A DNA stretch of 14,151 nucleotides, taken from positions 1 through 14,151 of the forward strand of contig DHDR01000014.1 of the NCBI GenBank assembly GCA_002399445.1. Direction: 5' to 3'. The notes beneath the pieces were generated by a model. The model was given only the letters and a program-made list of their open reading frames with translations. It searched no databases and was not told where the DNA came from. The first letter of the stretch is position 1. Every line of letters starts with the position of its first letter. Shown here in pieces: positions 7,081-14,151 of this stretch. This DNA comes from Ruminococcaceae bacterium UBA4871. Lineage in GTDB: Bacteria > Bacillota > Clostridia > Oscillospirales > Acutalibacteraceae. Both the position numbers and the translations under genes were made by a program.

Positions 7081-10000
7081 TTGATTTTCCCCCCTTCCTC
7101 CGTGATGATTTTTAACGCTTCTTCCGGTTTCGGTGGATTGACTTCCCGAACCGGATCTTCCTGCTCGTGTCCGCAAACAGGCGCATATGGACACCATGCA
7201 CATGCATTATAACCTTTCCCAAATAATGGTTTTGCCGTAATCTTGCCATTGTGAAGCTCCTGCGCCATCTCTCGTACATTTCCTTTTACATAAGCAAGGA
7301 TAGATTCCAACTCTGGCCCGGTAACCGCACAGCCCTTTCCGTCTGGCATTCCATTTTTCAGTTTCACGGGCAAATACCGGCCGGAAGCATCTTTTTCCAT
7401 TGCTGTCACAATCGCCGGATCATCCCGAACTAGGCCGCTCATACGCAGTTCAGCTTCCTGTTTTTTCATCTGCTTCTCTTTCGGTGTTCCTCGATCAGCA
7501 GGCGCTGCCGGAACGGCAGCCGGCATATACAGCACACCTGCCGGTGAAGGAATTTTATAACGTTTTCCCCCGTTTTCATATAATGCGGCAAGGTAAAGGA
7601 GCATTTGCATATTCATTCCATATAAAATATCAGATACTTTAAATTTCTTTTTACCAGTCTTATAATCGACCACGCGCAGCCAAGTGCGTCCGTCCGCCTG
7701 CCACATGTCTACACGGTCTACTTTCCCAATCAGTTCTACACTGCCACCATCCAGCAGGTCCAAATGCAAACCGGGAATTCCATCCAGAAAACCGATGGGC
7801 AGTTCAAAATCCACCGGTACAAAACTGCTTTGGCAAAGTTCAGCCGCAATATGCACAGCTACAACAGCTGCCGCCGAAGCAACACGGCCCAAAAGAAAAT
7901 GAAAGCGTGGATTCTGCTGGTCCCCAGTGCCGAGATTTTCTGTGACATAAGTGTTCAGCAGGCTGCCAATCAAACGCTGTAAATCTTCCTGTGTCATCGC
8001 ATAAAGCTTCTGTGCACCTGTATCCCGAAACAGGTGCTCCAACAGATAATGCATCAGGCTGCCATATTCAAGAGGGTCTAATTCCGCTGCGCGGCGTTCT
8101 TTTGCCTGCAGACCATATTTACAAAAATACGCAAACGGACAAAGCGCATAGGTTTCTGCCTGTGAAGCAGAAATACGCATCTCCTTATGGAAAAGTTTCT
8201 GCGCAAAGGCAGGGTCCTCAAAAGACTGCGGAATATGGCTTGATGCACGCTCCAGAGCAGCAATTCGGGGCGCATCGTCCTCTTCCGTGAAAAGGCATTT
8301 CAACGTGGCCTCCTCTGGAGTACCATGCTTCCAGCAGCGGGCCAACTGCGAAAATGCCGCTTTCCGGCTGCAGGCCAAATATCCTTCCGGCAGCGTTTTT
8401 GCGGTCTCCACCCTTACTCCATTCAAAATTTTCTGCACCTGCGTAATGATAGAAGAAGGAAACTTTTGAGAGCCGTCTGTTCCTGCCGCGGGCCACGATA
8501 AATATAAACGGCAGGACGGTGCGCTGACGGCCGCGTAAGCAAGGAACCGCTCCTGCACATCCACACCGGCCAGCGTATCATTGAGAGGTAACCCGTTGCG
8601 AATCAGAGAAAGGCGTTCTGCAAAGCTGAGGACTCCGGCAGAACCCGGAGTTTGTGGAAAGTCATCTTTGGCTGCATCCAGCACAAACACAACCTTTGGT
8701 GCTTCCACTCGAATCCGGTTGGCTGCCCCTACTGTTACTTCATCCAGTCCCTGTGGAATACTGGCCATTTGACTGTTAGAAAGGACAATGTGCAGTAATT
8801 CTTCAAATCGATTGCGCGTGATTGGCTGCGACCCCAATGTCAAAGCACACTGGTCCAGCACCTGCATGAACAGGTCCCACAAGCGCAGGGTATTATCTGA
8901 CAAAGCAGGTCTGTCAGTTGTCTCTAATGAAGCAGCTAATGCTTTTAAATGTTTCGGCACATCTGCGTCCTGTAAAAGCTGCCAAACAGCCTTTGCCATA
9001 CCGGTTCCATCCGTGTTTGCCGTTGCTGCTGAAAATTTTTCCAGCGGCTGCATGATTTGCTGCCGTGTCTGTTCCAGCAATGCCAGCTGTTGTTTTTCTT
9101 CCGGCGAAAACTCACCGGAAAATCCCTCTGGGTTCGCCGTAAATTGATGGTGCCACGCCTTTCCGCTGATTTTCCACGTAAAGCAGTAATTCTCCAACTC
9201 TGCAATCCTGTCTTCTGGAATTCCTGCCAGCTCCGTTTTTATGTAAGAAAAAACCGTACCGCTTTCAAAACCGGTCCGCACAGCGGCAAAAGCAGAAAGT
9301 ACAAACCGCATCAGCGGTTCATGGGTAATGTCCCGCGCTTCATCCATAAAGTACGGAATTTCATAAGTTCCAAGAGCGGTATCTAAAATTCCGCGGTACC
9401 CGCTAATATCTCGTGTCATAACCGCAATTTCGCGTGCCCGGCAGACTCCGCTTATCAACAAATGCCGAATTGATGCCGCAACATAAGCAGATTCTTCATA
9501 TGGGTCAGTTGCTTCATATAGGAATACATTTTCAGAATCAGTGGAGACAGGCTGCTGCGTCCGATACACATTTGCCTCAAGCTGCCACAAATCTTTCGAT
9601 TGATAGCGCACTCCACTAGGCAGCGTTTGGGGTGGAGCAACTCGCACGTCCTCTTCTTTGGCCACACGAATCAGCTCTGCCGCTGTCTGCCGAACAATAG
9701 AAAACACGCCTAATCCGTGTTCCGGATCCTCCAGTTGATCTGTACACAGCGCTACCGTTACTTCTGCCGCTTGCCGAAACATCGGTCTCAGAATTCCATA
9801 TTGTTGTTTGGTAAAGCTTTGAAATTCATCTATATAAACAGCAGCTCCTTTAAAAAAGGCATGTACAGAAAGGCATGCTGCTGCACGAGTCAGATCATCC
9901 TGCGGATCCAGCCAACTCTGTGCAACCAGTGCTTCATAACAATCCAAAATCCGAGCAAGTTCTGTAAGCTTTTGTTGCAATGCGGGAGCTTCTGCTGTCT

Positions 10001-10424
10001 TTGCCGCTTCGCGTAAATCATCAGGACAAATACCACAGGTTTTAAACTCTGCATTTGCATTCAACAGCATCTGTACCAGTTCCGTACCTTGTGCACTCCG
10101 CCGATAAAATTGCAGGGTATCTTTTGCCTGTTCTAAGGCTTGACTCATCAAGATAGCCCGACCGCCGTCATTCAAACGGCGGCCTGCGCCGCCCCCATAT
10201 TGTTGTGAAAGAGCATCGCATAACCGTGAAAAACTAAGCACCTGCACTCGCTGAGCATCTTTTGGACCTAAAAGATGCAGCAAAGCGCGTTCATTTGCAA
10301 AAGAAGCCTGCTCCGGTACAAGCAAGAACAGGCGATTAACTCCTGCCGCAGCCCGCTGCTGTAGCTGTTTCCGCAGTGTATAGGTTTTTCCGCTTCCAGC
10401 TCTTCCAAGTAACAGATGAAGCAT
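7077..10424 (-). CDS. addB: ATP-dependent helicase/nuclease subunit B (AddB)
   Basis: AddB is the second nuclease subunit of AddAB, with a helicase-like fold used for Chi recognition rather than translocation. The 1115-residue product is normal in length. It has Walker A GRAGSGKT (7-14) at the extreme N-terminus. The C-terminal RecB-type nuclease shows H792, D903 in GKVDRVD, D920-Y-K922 and Q940...Y944. The four cysteines of the AddB iron-sulfur staple are present: C762, then C1075-x2-C1078-x5-C1084. The start is ATG at 10424 with GAGGGGAAG upstream. The stop overlaps the addA start by 4 bp, so the two subunits should be translationally coupled. A convincing promoter was not found upstream; the best candidate is a weak TTGTAA-16-GATAAC at 10575-10548. 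Confidence 0.97.
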   Translation of the reverse strand: MLHLLLGRAGSGKTYTLRKQLQQRAAAGVNRLFLLVPEQASFANERALLHLLGPKDAQRVQVLSFSRLCDALSQQYGGGAGRRLNDGGRAILMSQALEQAKDTLQFYRRSAQGTELVQMLLNANAEFKTCGICPDDLREAAKTAEAPALQQKLTELARILDCYEALVAQSWLDPQDDLTRAAACLSVHAFFKGAAVYIDEFQSFTKQQYGILRPMFRQAAEVTVALCTDQLEDPEHGLGVFSIVRQTAAELIRVAKEEDVRVAPPQTLPSGVRYQSKDLWQLEANVYRTQQPVSTDSENVFLYEATDPYEESAYVAASIRHLLISGVCRAREIAVMTRDISGYRGILDTALGTYEIPYFMDEARDITHEPLMRFVLSAFAAVRTGFESGTVFSYIKTELAGIPEDRIAELENYCFTWKISGKAWHHQFTANPEGFSGEFSPEEKQQLALLEQTRQQIMQPLEKFSAATANTDGTGMAKAVWQLLQDADVPKHLKALAASLETTDRPALSDNTLRLWDLFMQVLDQCALTLGSQPITRNRFEELLHIVLSNSQMASIPQGLDEVTVGAANRIRVEAPKVVFVLDAAKDDFPQTPGSAGVLSFAERLSLIRNGLPLNDTLAGVDVQERFLAYAAVSAPSCRLYLSWPAAGTDGSQKFPSSIITQVQKILNGVRVETAKTLPEGYLACSRKAAFSQLARCWKHGTPEEATLKCLFTEEDDAPRIAALERASSHIPQSFEDPAFAQKLFHKEMRISASQAETYALCPFAYFCKYGLQAKERRAAELDPLEYGSLMHYLLEHLFRDTGAQKLYAMTQEDLQRLIGSLLNTYVTENLGTGDQQNPRFHFLLGRVASAAAVVAVHIAAELCQSSFVPVDFELPIGFLDGIPGLHLDLLDGGSVELIGKVDRVDMWQADGRTWLRVVDYKTGKKKFKVSDILYGMNMQMLLYLAALYENGGKRYKIPSPAGVLYMPAAVPAAPADRGTPKEKQMKKQEAELRMSGLVRDDPAIVTAMEKDASGRYLPVKLKNGMPDGKGCAVTGPELESILAYVKGNVREMAQELHNGKITAKPLFGKGYNACAWCPYAPVCGHEQEDPVREVNPPKPEEALKIITEEGGKIK

Positions 10425-10889
10425 GTTCTTCCCCTCTGACTTTCAATAAAATAATTGATCTGTGACATTCGCCTGATCCGGTACTTGCTGTAGTCCTAGA
10501 CGGTAAGCTTATTTTCACATTTCCATTGCTGAGTTTTGACCAACGCAGTTATCAATTCATAGCTTTATTTTACAACTTTTTTATTCTGATGACACCTTAT
10601 TTTTGTGCAGTGCTGCCTGAAAGAAGGCTTTATCGATATCAACAGTCAAAGTCGGCACTTCACAGTTTTACGAATTGACTTCAGTTCTTTAGGAAATATA
10701 GTAAATATGGATTTCTTATTTTTAAATTAATTTGGCATAAAGCGCTGGATGAATTTTATCAGTATCGGCATAAGCCAGCAATGATAATGAAGTTCACAAA
10801 AATGAAAGAGCAGTAAATATAAGAAGCCATCGGAAATTTTAATAGAATTGTACGTAATAAGCGAACAAATTCACAAGGAAGCGATTCCG
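10425..10889 (-). other. Intergenic region upstream of addB, AT-rich, no gene seen
   Basis: About 465 bp holds no ORF with a believable product on either strand. It is richer in A and T than the addAB genes. It should contain the addB promoter on the minus strand, but only a weak candidate is visible: TTGTAA (10575-10570), 16 bp, GATAAC (10553-10548), about 125 bp before the addB ATG. A 9-bp inverted repeat CCATCGGAA/TTCCGATGG (10827-10835 and 10885-10893) lies at its right end. The far right end may already include eroded sequence of the neighbouring aldo/keto reductase pseudogene. Confidence 0.6.
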
Positions 10890-10893
10890 ATGG
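10827..10893. repeat. 9-bp inverted repeat, 49-bp spacer
   Basis: CCATCGGAA at 10827-10835 and its exact complement TTCCGATGG at 10885-10893. The spacer is long and the flanks are not symmetrical. It may be chance or an eroded mobile-element end. Confidence 0.35.
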
Positions 10894-11298
10894 TTAAAGA
10901 TCAGTGTATCACAAATTCAGCGGAATTACTACTGAAAGGTGTAACCTAACCAACTTCAATACCAATATATTGCTTATGTACCACAAAAGCAGAATTTGCC
11001 CTTCAAAATGGAAGCAAACAGAGTTTGCACTTGTTGACAATTTCTAAAAGCCGTTGAATACTGAAGAGAAATATCTGAAGAACTCGTTTACGTATCTCGC
11101 GTTTTCTGATTAGAGAGGCAGCTTTACTTTAACGGAGTTGCTAGACCGAGAGGGGATTAATCCGGCATATTGGTTTTATGTTATATCTGAATCAGGAGAT
11201 TGCCATTCCCTGCACCACCTGCCGATGCTGCGTGGAAAACTACACAAAAAATTGTCATTGGGGATTATTTTCCCTTTATGTGCGAAAAAACAGGCTAG
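10890..11298 (+). pseudogene. Decayed 4Fe-4S aldo/keto reductase, frameshifted fragments
   Basis: No single frame is open, but fragments in family order can be read. Frame 1 from 10945 reads PNQLQYQYI, matching the family VQLQ-NYID segment. Near 11001-11030 the bases resemble a coding stretch for the (V/L)QSRK.YEVC helix. From 11178 another frame reads LNQEIAIPCTTCRCCVEN, the C-terminal ferredoxin motif of these reductases with spacing C-x2-C-x2-C-x3-Y, where the fourth Cys has become Tyr and the following Pro has become Thr. The reading frame then shifts at an A-run (11245-11250), and IVIGDYF (11251-11271) continues the family pattern before a TAG at 11296. At 10905-10944, ATTCAGCGGAATTAC and ACTGAA look like remains of the preceding GFS...ELL and TEHPE region. 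An intact family member is about 370 residues; the N-terminal half is not recognisable. Family assignment is by recognised motifs, not a search. Confidence 0.6.
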
Positions 11299-11648
11299 TA
11301 AATCTGACCATTATGCGCCGGATTTGATTGCAATTATTACAGCAGCTTTTCCGAATGCCATGACAAAAATTTTGGAGTCAATCGGCACAATCATTTTGAC
11401 TGGAATCTCCACTCCTGACGCAGCATGATCGCATAAGTTCCTTGAAAGAATACAGTTTTTGACTATTTCTCTATTTTCTGTTAATTTTTCTCCTTCTTAA
11501 AAAAATTAAGTTTTGCATAATTTCCAGCTATTTCTTTCATTATATATTATTTTAGCATCAATTTTTTTGTATTATGAATCAAATTTGTCGGGTTTCAGAG
11601 AAAAATGAGGTTTATTGGATTAAGCCTTGTAATAGATAGGATAAAGTT
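11299..11648. other. AT-rich spacer between pseudogene and serine hydrolase gene
   Basis: No intact gene is seen. A TTG-initiated frame running to 11428 passes through here. It reads KSDHYAPDL and AAFPNAMTKILESIG, which could be the eroded extreme C-terminus of the aldo/keto reductase (the second ferredoxin motif would lie there), but its cysteines are absent and spacing is off. From about 11430 the sequence is almost all A and T, with several TATATT-like strings. The only promoter I trust is the one at 11627-11654. Confidence 0.5.
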
Positions 11649-11654
11649 TATAAT
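11627..11654 (+). promoter_or_regulatory. Sigma-A promoter of the serine hydrolase gene
   Basis: -35 TTGTAA (11627-11632), 16-bp spacer, perfect -10 TATAAT (11649-11654). Transcription would start near 11661-11663, exactly where the long inverted repeat begins, so the mRNA would open with a stem-loop. Confidence 0.7.
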
Positions 11655-11662
11655 GAATTTAT

Positions 11663-11716
11663 GAATAGAGAGCGAGGGTGCTCTGCATTTTTGCAGTGTA
11701 CCCTCGTTCTCTATTC
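11663..11716 (+). promoter_or_regulatory. Long 5'-terminal mRNA hairpin before the serine hydrolase gene
   Basis: GAATAGAGA (11663-11671) pairs with TCTCTATTC (11708-11716). After a G-U pair, CGAGGGT (11673-11679) pairs with ACCCTCG (11700-11706). A G-U pair, a C-G pair and one T-T mismatch follow, then CTGCA...TGCAG (11683-11687 with 11692-11696) closes a TTTT loop. Nearly all of the 54 nt are paired. No U-tract follows on either strand, so it is not a terminator. The RBS starts 5 nt after it. It could stabilise the transcript 5' end or control access to the RBS. Confidence 0.75.
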
Positions 11717-11734
11717 CAAAAAGGAGCGTTTATT

Positions 11735-13024
11735 TTGATACATATTTTAAATCGTGAATTTATCGCTCAGGAAATGCAGTTCTGGAAAATTCCTGGATTT
11801 GCTGCAGCAGTTATTAAAGATGGACAAATTATATCATGTGATGGAGTGGGTGTCAGAAATATTACTGATAGAAAAGCTGTCACCAAAGACACAAGATTTG
11901 CTGTTGCTTCTTGTACAAAATCGATGACGTCCGCATTAATTGCAATGTTAGTGGATGATGGACTGTTAGACTATGATGTACCAATTCTAGAATATATCCC
12001 CCATTTTCGCCTTAATGATCCTATTGCATCTTTTCAGGTTACTCTACGTGATTTATTGTGTCACCGTTCTGGTTTAGGAGGCCACGATGGTATGTGGCCA
12101 GCGAAAATTTCCCGTGCAGAGTTCACACGGCGGTTACAATATTTAAAACCAAATGTTCCATTTCGTGCAAAAGCCCAATATAGCAATATTATGTATATAT
12201 TGATTGGTCATGTTGCAGAGTGCGTAACAGGAAAATCTTGGGAACAATTAATGAAAGAACGAATTTTTTTGCCACTCAATATGACGGAGAGCAGTTGCTA
12301 TACGAAAGACTTATATGCAGCTTCCAACCATGCAGAGCCATATGCTATTCAAAATGGAAAGCTTTATCAATTAAAGCCATGGAACATCGATTTGGCTGGA
12401 CCAGCAGCATCTGTAAATTCTACTGCTGGGGATATGGCCAAGTGGCTTGCTATGCAGATTAATGGCGGTAGTGTAAATGGAAAACGACTGATTCAACCTG
12501 CAACTTTTAAAGAAATGCATCAACCACAATCTGTACTTGAAGATGCCACTGGTGCTGTTCCTGGTTTTGCCAGTTGCCATTGTTATGGATTTGGCTGGCG
12601 TATCGGGCAGTACCGCGGATTTGAAGTTCAAAAGCATCGGGGAGAAATTGAAGGTTTTAGTTCTATGCAGGCATATTTACCAGAACAAAAATTAGGTGTT
12701 GTATTATTAACAAACCTTCATGCTTTTTGTGGACATTTTTTATATACAATTTTATATACTGCTTTTGATAAATTGCTCGGCCTGCCAAAAATTAATTGGG
12801 CTGAAAAATTTCACCCACTTACCCAAAGAAATAAATTCCCAACTGAATTAGCAAAATGCGATTTATTACCAGATTCTCCTGCTGCGGATACAAAATTATC
12901 ACACAATCCTAAAGCATACACTGGTGTTTTTCAAAATGAAGGGTACGGAAAAATTCATATAACTTTTCTGAATGACCTTTTTTATTTACAATTTCAGGAC
13001 GCAGAAAATTTGCCTATGCAATGA
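11735..13024 (+). CDS. Serine hydrolase, class C beta-lactamase fold, C-terminus cut by IS
   Basis: This is a penicillin-binding-protein-like/esterase-type serine hydrolase (beta-lactamase fold); its true substrate is unknown. The catalytic motifs are present: S59-C-T-K62 (SxxK), Y149-S-N151 (YxN) and H301-R-G303 in the place of KTG. The RDLLCHRSGLGG segment (105-116) is typical. There is no signal peptide, so the enzyme should be cytoplasmic. A longer frame starts with GTG at 11678, inside the hairpin and without an RBS. I chose TTG at 11735 because AAGGAG ends 8 bases before it. A second domain of the DUF3471 kind begins at YTGVFQNEGYGKIHIT (395-410) but stops after DAENLPMQ, where the stop TGA is formed by the first bases of the IS. 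The gene is therefore disrupted, although the catalytic domain is complete. Composition is clearly AT-richer than addAB, suggesting horizontal transfer. Confidence 0.85.
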   Translation: MIHILNREFIAQEMQFWKIPGFAAAVIKDGQIISCDGVGVRNITDRKAVTKDTRFAVASCTKSMTSALIAMLVDDGLLDYDVPILEYIPHFRLNDPIASFQVTLRDLLCHRSGLGGHDGMWPAKISRAEFTRRLQYLKPNVPFRAKAQYSNIMYILIGHVAECVTGKSWEQLMKERIFLPLNMTESSCYTKDLYAASNHAEPYAIQNGKLYQLKPWNIDLAGPAASVNSTAGDMAKWLAMQINGGSVNGKRLIQPATFKEMHQPQSVLEDATGAVPGFASCHCYGFGWRIGQYRGFEVQKHRGEIEGFSSMQAYLPEQKLGVVLLTNLHAFCGHFLYTILYTAFDKLLGLPKINWAEKFHPLTQRNKFPTELAKCDLLPDSPAADTKLSHNPKAYTGVFQNEGYGKIHITFLNDLFYLQFQDAENLPMQ

Positions 13025-13045
13025 CCTGCCCCCAAAAGTCGACCA
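13022..13045. repeat. Terminal inverted repeat of the IS (one end)
   Basis: Begins TGACCTGCCCCCAAAAGTC, 33 bp beyond the orfB stop codon. The partner repeat is outside the window, so the exact length is not fixed. Confidence 0.65.
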
Positions 13046-13054
13046 GATAGAAAG

Positions 13055-13894
13055 TTAGTAATCACCTGAGATTTTCAAGGCATATTCTGATGGCGTTAAA
13101 TTTTTGAGAGAACTGTGCGGGCGAAGGTAGTTGTATTCATTTCGCCAGTCTTCAATGATTTCTCGGGCCTCGTAGAGATTTTTAAACAAGTTTTGGTTTA
13201 GGCATTCATCCCGAAGTTTTCCATTAAAACTTTCGATATAACCGTTCTGGGTCGGGTGGCCCGGATCCGTAAAAATATGTTCTACATGGTGATCGTAACT
13301 CCATGCGCTTAATGCGTTTCCTGTGAATTCAGAGCCATTATCTGTCAGAATCTCTTTGGGAAGATCACGAAACAATGCGATGCGGTTGAGCACAGCTGCA
13401 ACTCTTTTGCCCGTAAGGGAACTGTCTACTTCCAACGCTAGACATTCCCGTGTTGCTTCATCAATTACAGTTAAGACGCGAATATGGTTTCCAGACCGGG
13501 TACGATCTGAAACGAAACCCATTGACCATCTGGAATTTACCGACAATGTTGTCCTGTCCGGCATCCCACGCTTTTCGTATTTCTTCTTTTTGTTCCGTCT
13601 TTTTAGGGCCAACCCGGCCTCTTTATAGAGCCGATATGTTCTTTTATGGTTAATATGGACGTTCTCTCGCTGGAGCATAACATGCAACCGTCGGTAGCCG
13701 AAGCGCTTCCATCGGCTTGCCAACTGTATTAACCGGTCTATTATTTCTTTATCTTTTGTTTTATCCACTGGTACATATCGTTTGCTGCTTCGACCAAAAT
13801 CCAACAGCCTGCACGCTCGGTGCTCACTTAACTGGTATGTTTGCTGTATCTCTTGAGCAATGTGACGCTTCTCGGCAGGCTTTATCCGTTTTTT
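13055..13894 (-). CDS. IS3-family transposase OrfB (DDE catalytic part, made by frameshift)
   Basis: OrfB is the integrase-like catalytic part of the transposase. Read from the slippery site it gives 279 residues: a basic HTH_21-like N-terminal region (KRHIAQEIQ, ACRLLDFGRSS, RRLHVML) followed by an rve DDE core. The acidic triad is D130 (WSMGFVSD), D185 (LTDNGSEF) and E221 (NGYIESFNGKLRDECLN), with the canonical 35 residues between the second D and the E. The end NYLRPHSSLKNLTPSEYA is typical. The first usable start codon within the frame is a TTG at 13804, which would lose the conserved N-terminal part. No ATG precedes it, so OrfB is most likely made only as an OrfAB fusion by minus-1 frameshifting at 13894-13888. 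No stop or frameshift damages it. Confidence 0.93.
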   Translation of the reverse strand, partial: KKRIKPAEKRHIAQEIQQTYQLSEHRACRLLDFGRSSKRYVPVDKTKDKEIIDRLIQLASRWKRFGYRRLHVMLQRENVHINHKRTYRLYKEAGLALKRRNKKKKYEKRGMPDRTTLSVNSRWSMGFVSDRTRSGNHIRVLTVIDEATRECLALEVDSSLTGKRVAAVLNRIALFRDLPKEILTDNGSEFTGNALSAWSYDHHVEHIFTDPGHPTQNGYIESFNGKLRDECLNQNLFKNLYEAREIIEDWRNEYNYLRPHSSLKNLTPSEYALKISGDY

Positions 13895-14145
13895 GCAAGG
13901 ACATTTTTTAGAATATGATTATCCAAGGTGAGATTTGCCACCAGTTCTTTTAATTGGCGGTTTTCTTCTTCCAACTGTTTTAGGTGTTTTGCCTCGCTGA
14001 CATCCATTCCGCCGTATTTGCTTTTCCAACGGTAAAATGTCTGTTCTGAAATATTGTATTCCCGAACAATGTCAGCTGCCTTTTTACCTGCTTCATGTTC
14101 TTTTAGAATCCTGATGATCTGTTCTTCGCTGAACCGTTTTTTCAT
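13882..14145 (-). CDS. IS3-family transposase OrfA (helix-turn-helix, leucine zipper)
   Basis: OrfA is the DNA-binding part of the IS3 transposase and a regulator of transposition. The 87-residue product opens with MKKRFSEEQIIRILKEHEAG, a helix-turn-helix with SEQTFYRWKSKYGGM (33-47), as in the IS407/IS51-like branch. It continues with a leucine-zipper coiled coil (about 55-84, LKQLEEENRQLKEL). The ATG at 14145 is only 6 bases from the window edge, so its RBS and promoter are not visible. The last codons contain the A AAA AAC slip site that leads into OrfB, and the frame ends in TAA at 13884-13882. Confidence 0.93.
   Translation of the reverse strand: MKKRFSEEQIIRILKEHEAGKKAADIVREYNISEQTFYRWKSKYGGMDVSEAKHLKQLEEENRQLKELVANLTLDNHILKNVLAKNG
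13888..13894 (-). promoter_or_regulatory. Programmed -1 frameshift site A AAA AAC
   Basis: In the OrfA frame the codons are GCA AAA AAC GGA TAA. The heptamer A AAA AAC is a classical X XXY YYZ slippery sequence. A minus-1 slip there enters exactly the OrfB frame, two codons before the OrfA stop. This is the standard way IS3 elements make the OrfAB transposase. Confidence 0.85.
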
Positions 14146-14151
14146 GTTAAT

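Larger units (their letters stand above)
13022..14151 (-). mobile_element. IS3-family insertion sequence (IS407-like), right end outside window
   Basis: Two overlapping transposase frames, orfA and orfB, are read on the minus strand, and a terminal sequence TGACCTGCCCCC lies immediately beyond the orfB stop. This has the TG...GCCCCC look of IS3-family ends. The left boundary is placed at 13022, where the coding pattern of the serine hydrolase stops. The other end, upstream of orfA, lies beyond the window, so the second inverted repeat and the target duplication cannot be seen. The transposase frames look intact, so the copy may be active and recent. Confidence 0.85.

Noticed and set aside
7081..7203. 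41-codon N-terminal extension of addA
   Set aside because: It lies inside addB in another frame, has no family resemblance, and the ATG at 7080 has the RBS, the ATGA overlap and the correct AddA N-terminus.
10890..10949. Small ORF of 19 codons (MVKDQCITNSAELLLKGVT) with an AAGGAAG RBS-like string
   Set aside because: The bases fit better as eroded reductase coding sequence leading into the QLQY segment. Without conservation data a real peptide cannot be supported.
11138..11428. 96-codon plus-strand frame starting with TTG, possible small protein
   Set aside because: It overlaps the aldo/keto reductase motif pieces read in the other two frames and the product is unrecognisable. I take it as chance or as the eroded end of the pseudogene.
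11459..11487. TTGACT with TAATTT at 17 bp as a second promoter
   Set aside because: The -10 match is poor (3 of 6) and the sequence is so AT-rich that such matches are expected by chance. The 11627-11654 promoter is much better.
11678..11734. GTG-initiated longer version of the serine hydrolase
   Set aside because: The GTG is buried in the long hairpin with no RBS. The TTG at 11735 has AAGGAG at the right distance and begins just before the family-like N-terminus.

Overview
The window looks like the chromosome of a low-to-mid GC Firmicute, probably a clostridial (Oscillospirales/Ruminococcaceae-like) species. I infer this from the gene order infC-rpmI-rplT, the presence of AddAB rather than RecBCD, strong GGAGG ribosome binding sites, and sigma-A promoters with TTGACA/TATAAT boxes. 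The genus is a guess. I saw no clearly new biological system. The most interesting parts are the mRNA leaders and a degraded accessory stretch on the right.

Positions 14-10424 are housekeeping genes, all on the minus strand. Read in transcription order they are addB and addA (double-strand break repair helicase-nuclease, joined by an ATGA overlap), then infC-rpmI-rplT (translation initiation factor IF-3 and ribosomal proteins L35 and L20), then a SpoU/TrmH-type RNA methyltransferase gene overlapping dprA (ssDNA-binding RecA loader). The infC operon has a near-perfect promoter and a leader of about 165 nt with an intrinsic-terminator hairpin, matching the L20-type autoregulatory leaders of Firmicutes. 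The only start codon available to infC is AUU. A strong terminator follows rplT.

Positions 10425-11662 hold no intact gene. This stretch is visibly AT-richer. It contains frameshifted fragments, on the plus strand, of an iron-sulfur aldo/keto reductase, recognisable by a C-x2-C-x2-C-x3-[C to Y] ferredoxin-type motif. It is a decayed gene.

Positions 11649-13024 carry a plus-strand, AT-rich serine hydrolase gene of the class C beta-lactamase fold. It has a good promoter, and a 54-nt almost fully paired hairpin occupies the predicted 5' end of its mRNA. Its C-terminus is cut off by an IS3-family insertion sequence, and the first three bases of the IS provide the stop codon. The IS runs leftward from beyond the right edge of the window. 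Its orfA/orfB pair is joined by a classical A AAA AAC minus-1 slippery site.

The right third therefore reads as a zone of acquired and decaying genes next to a conserved repair/translation block.
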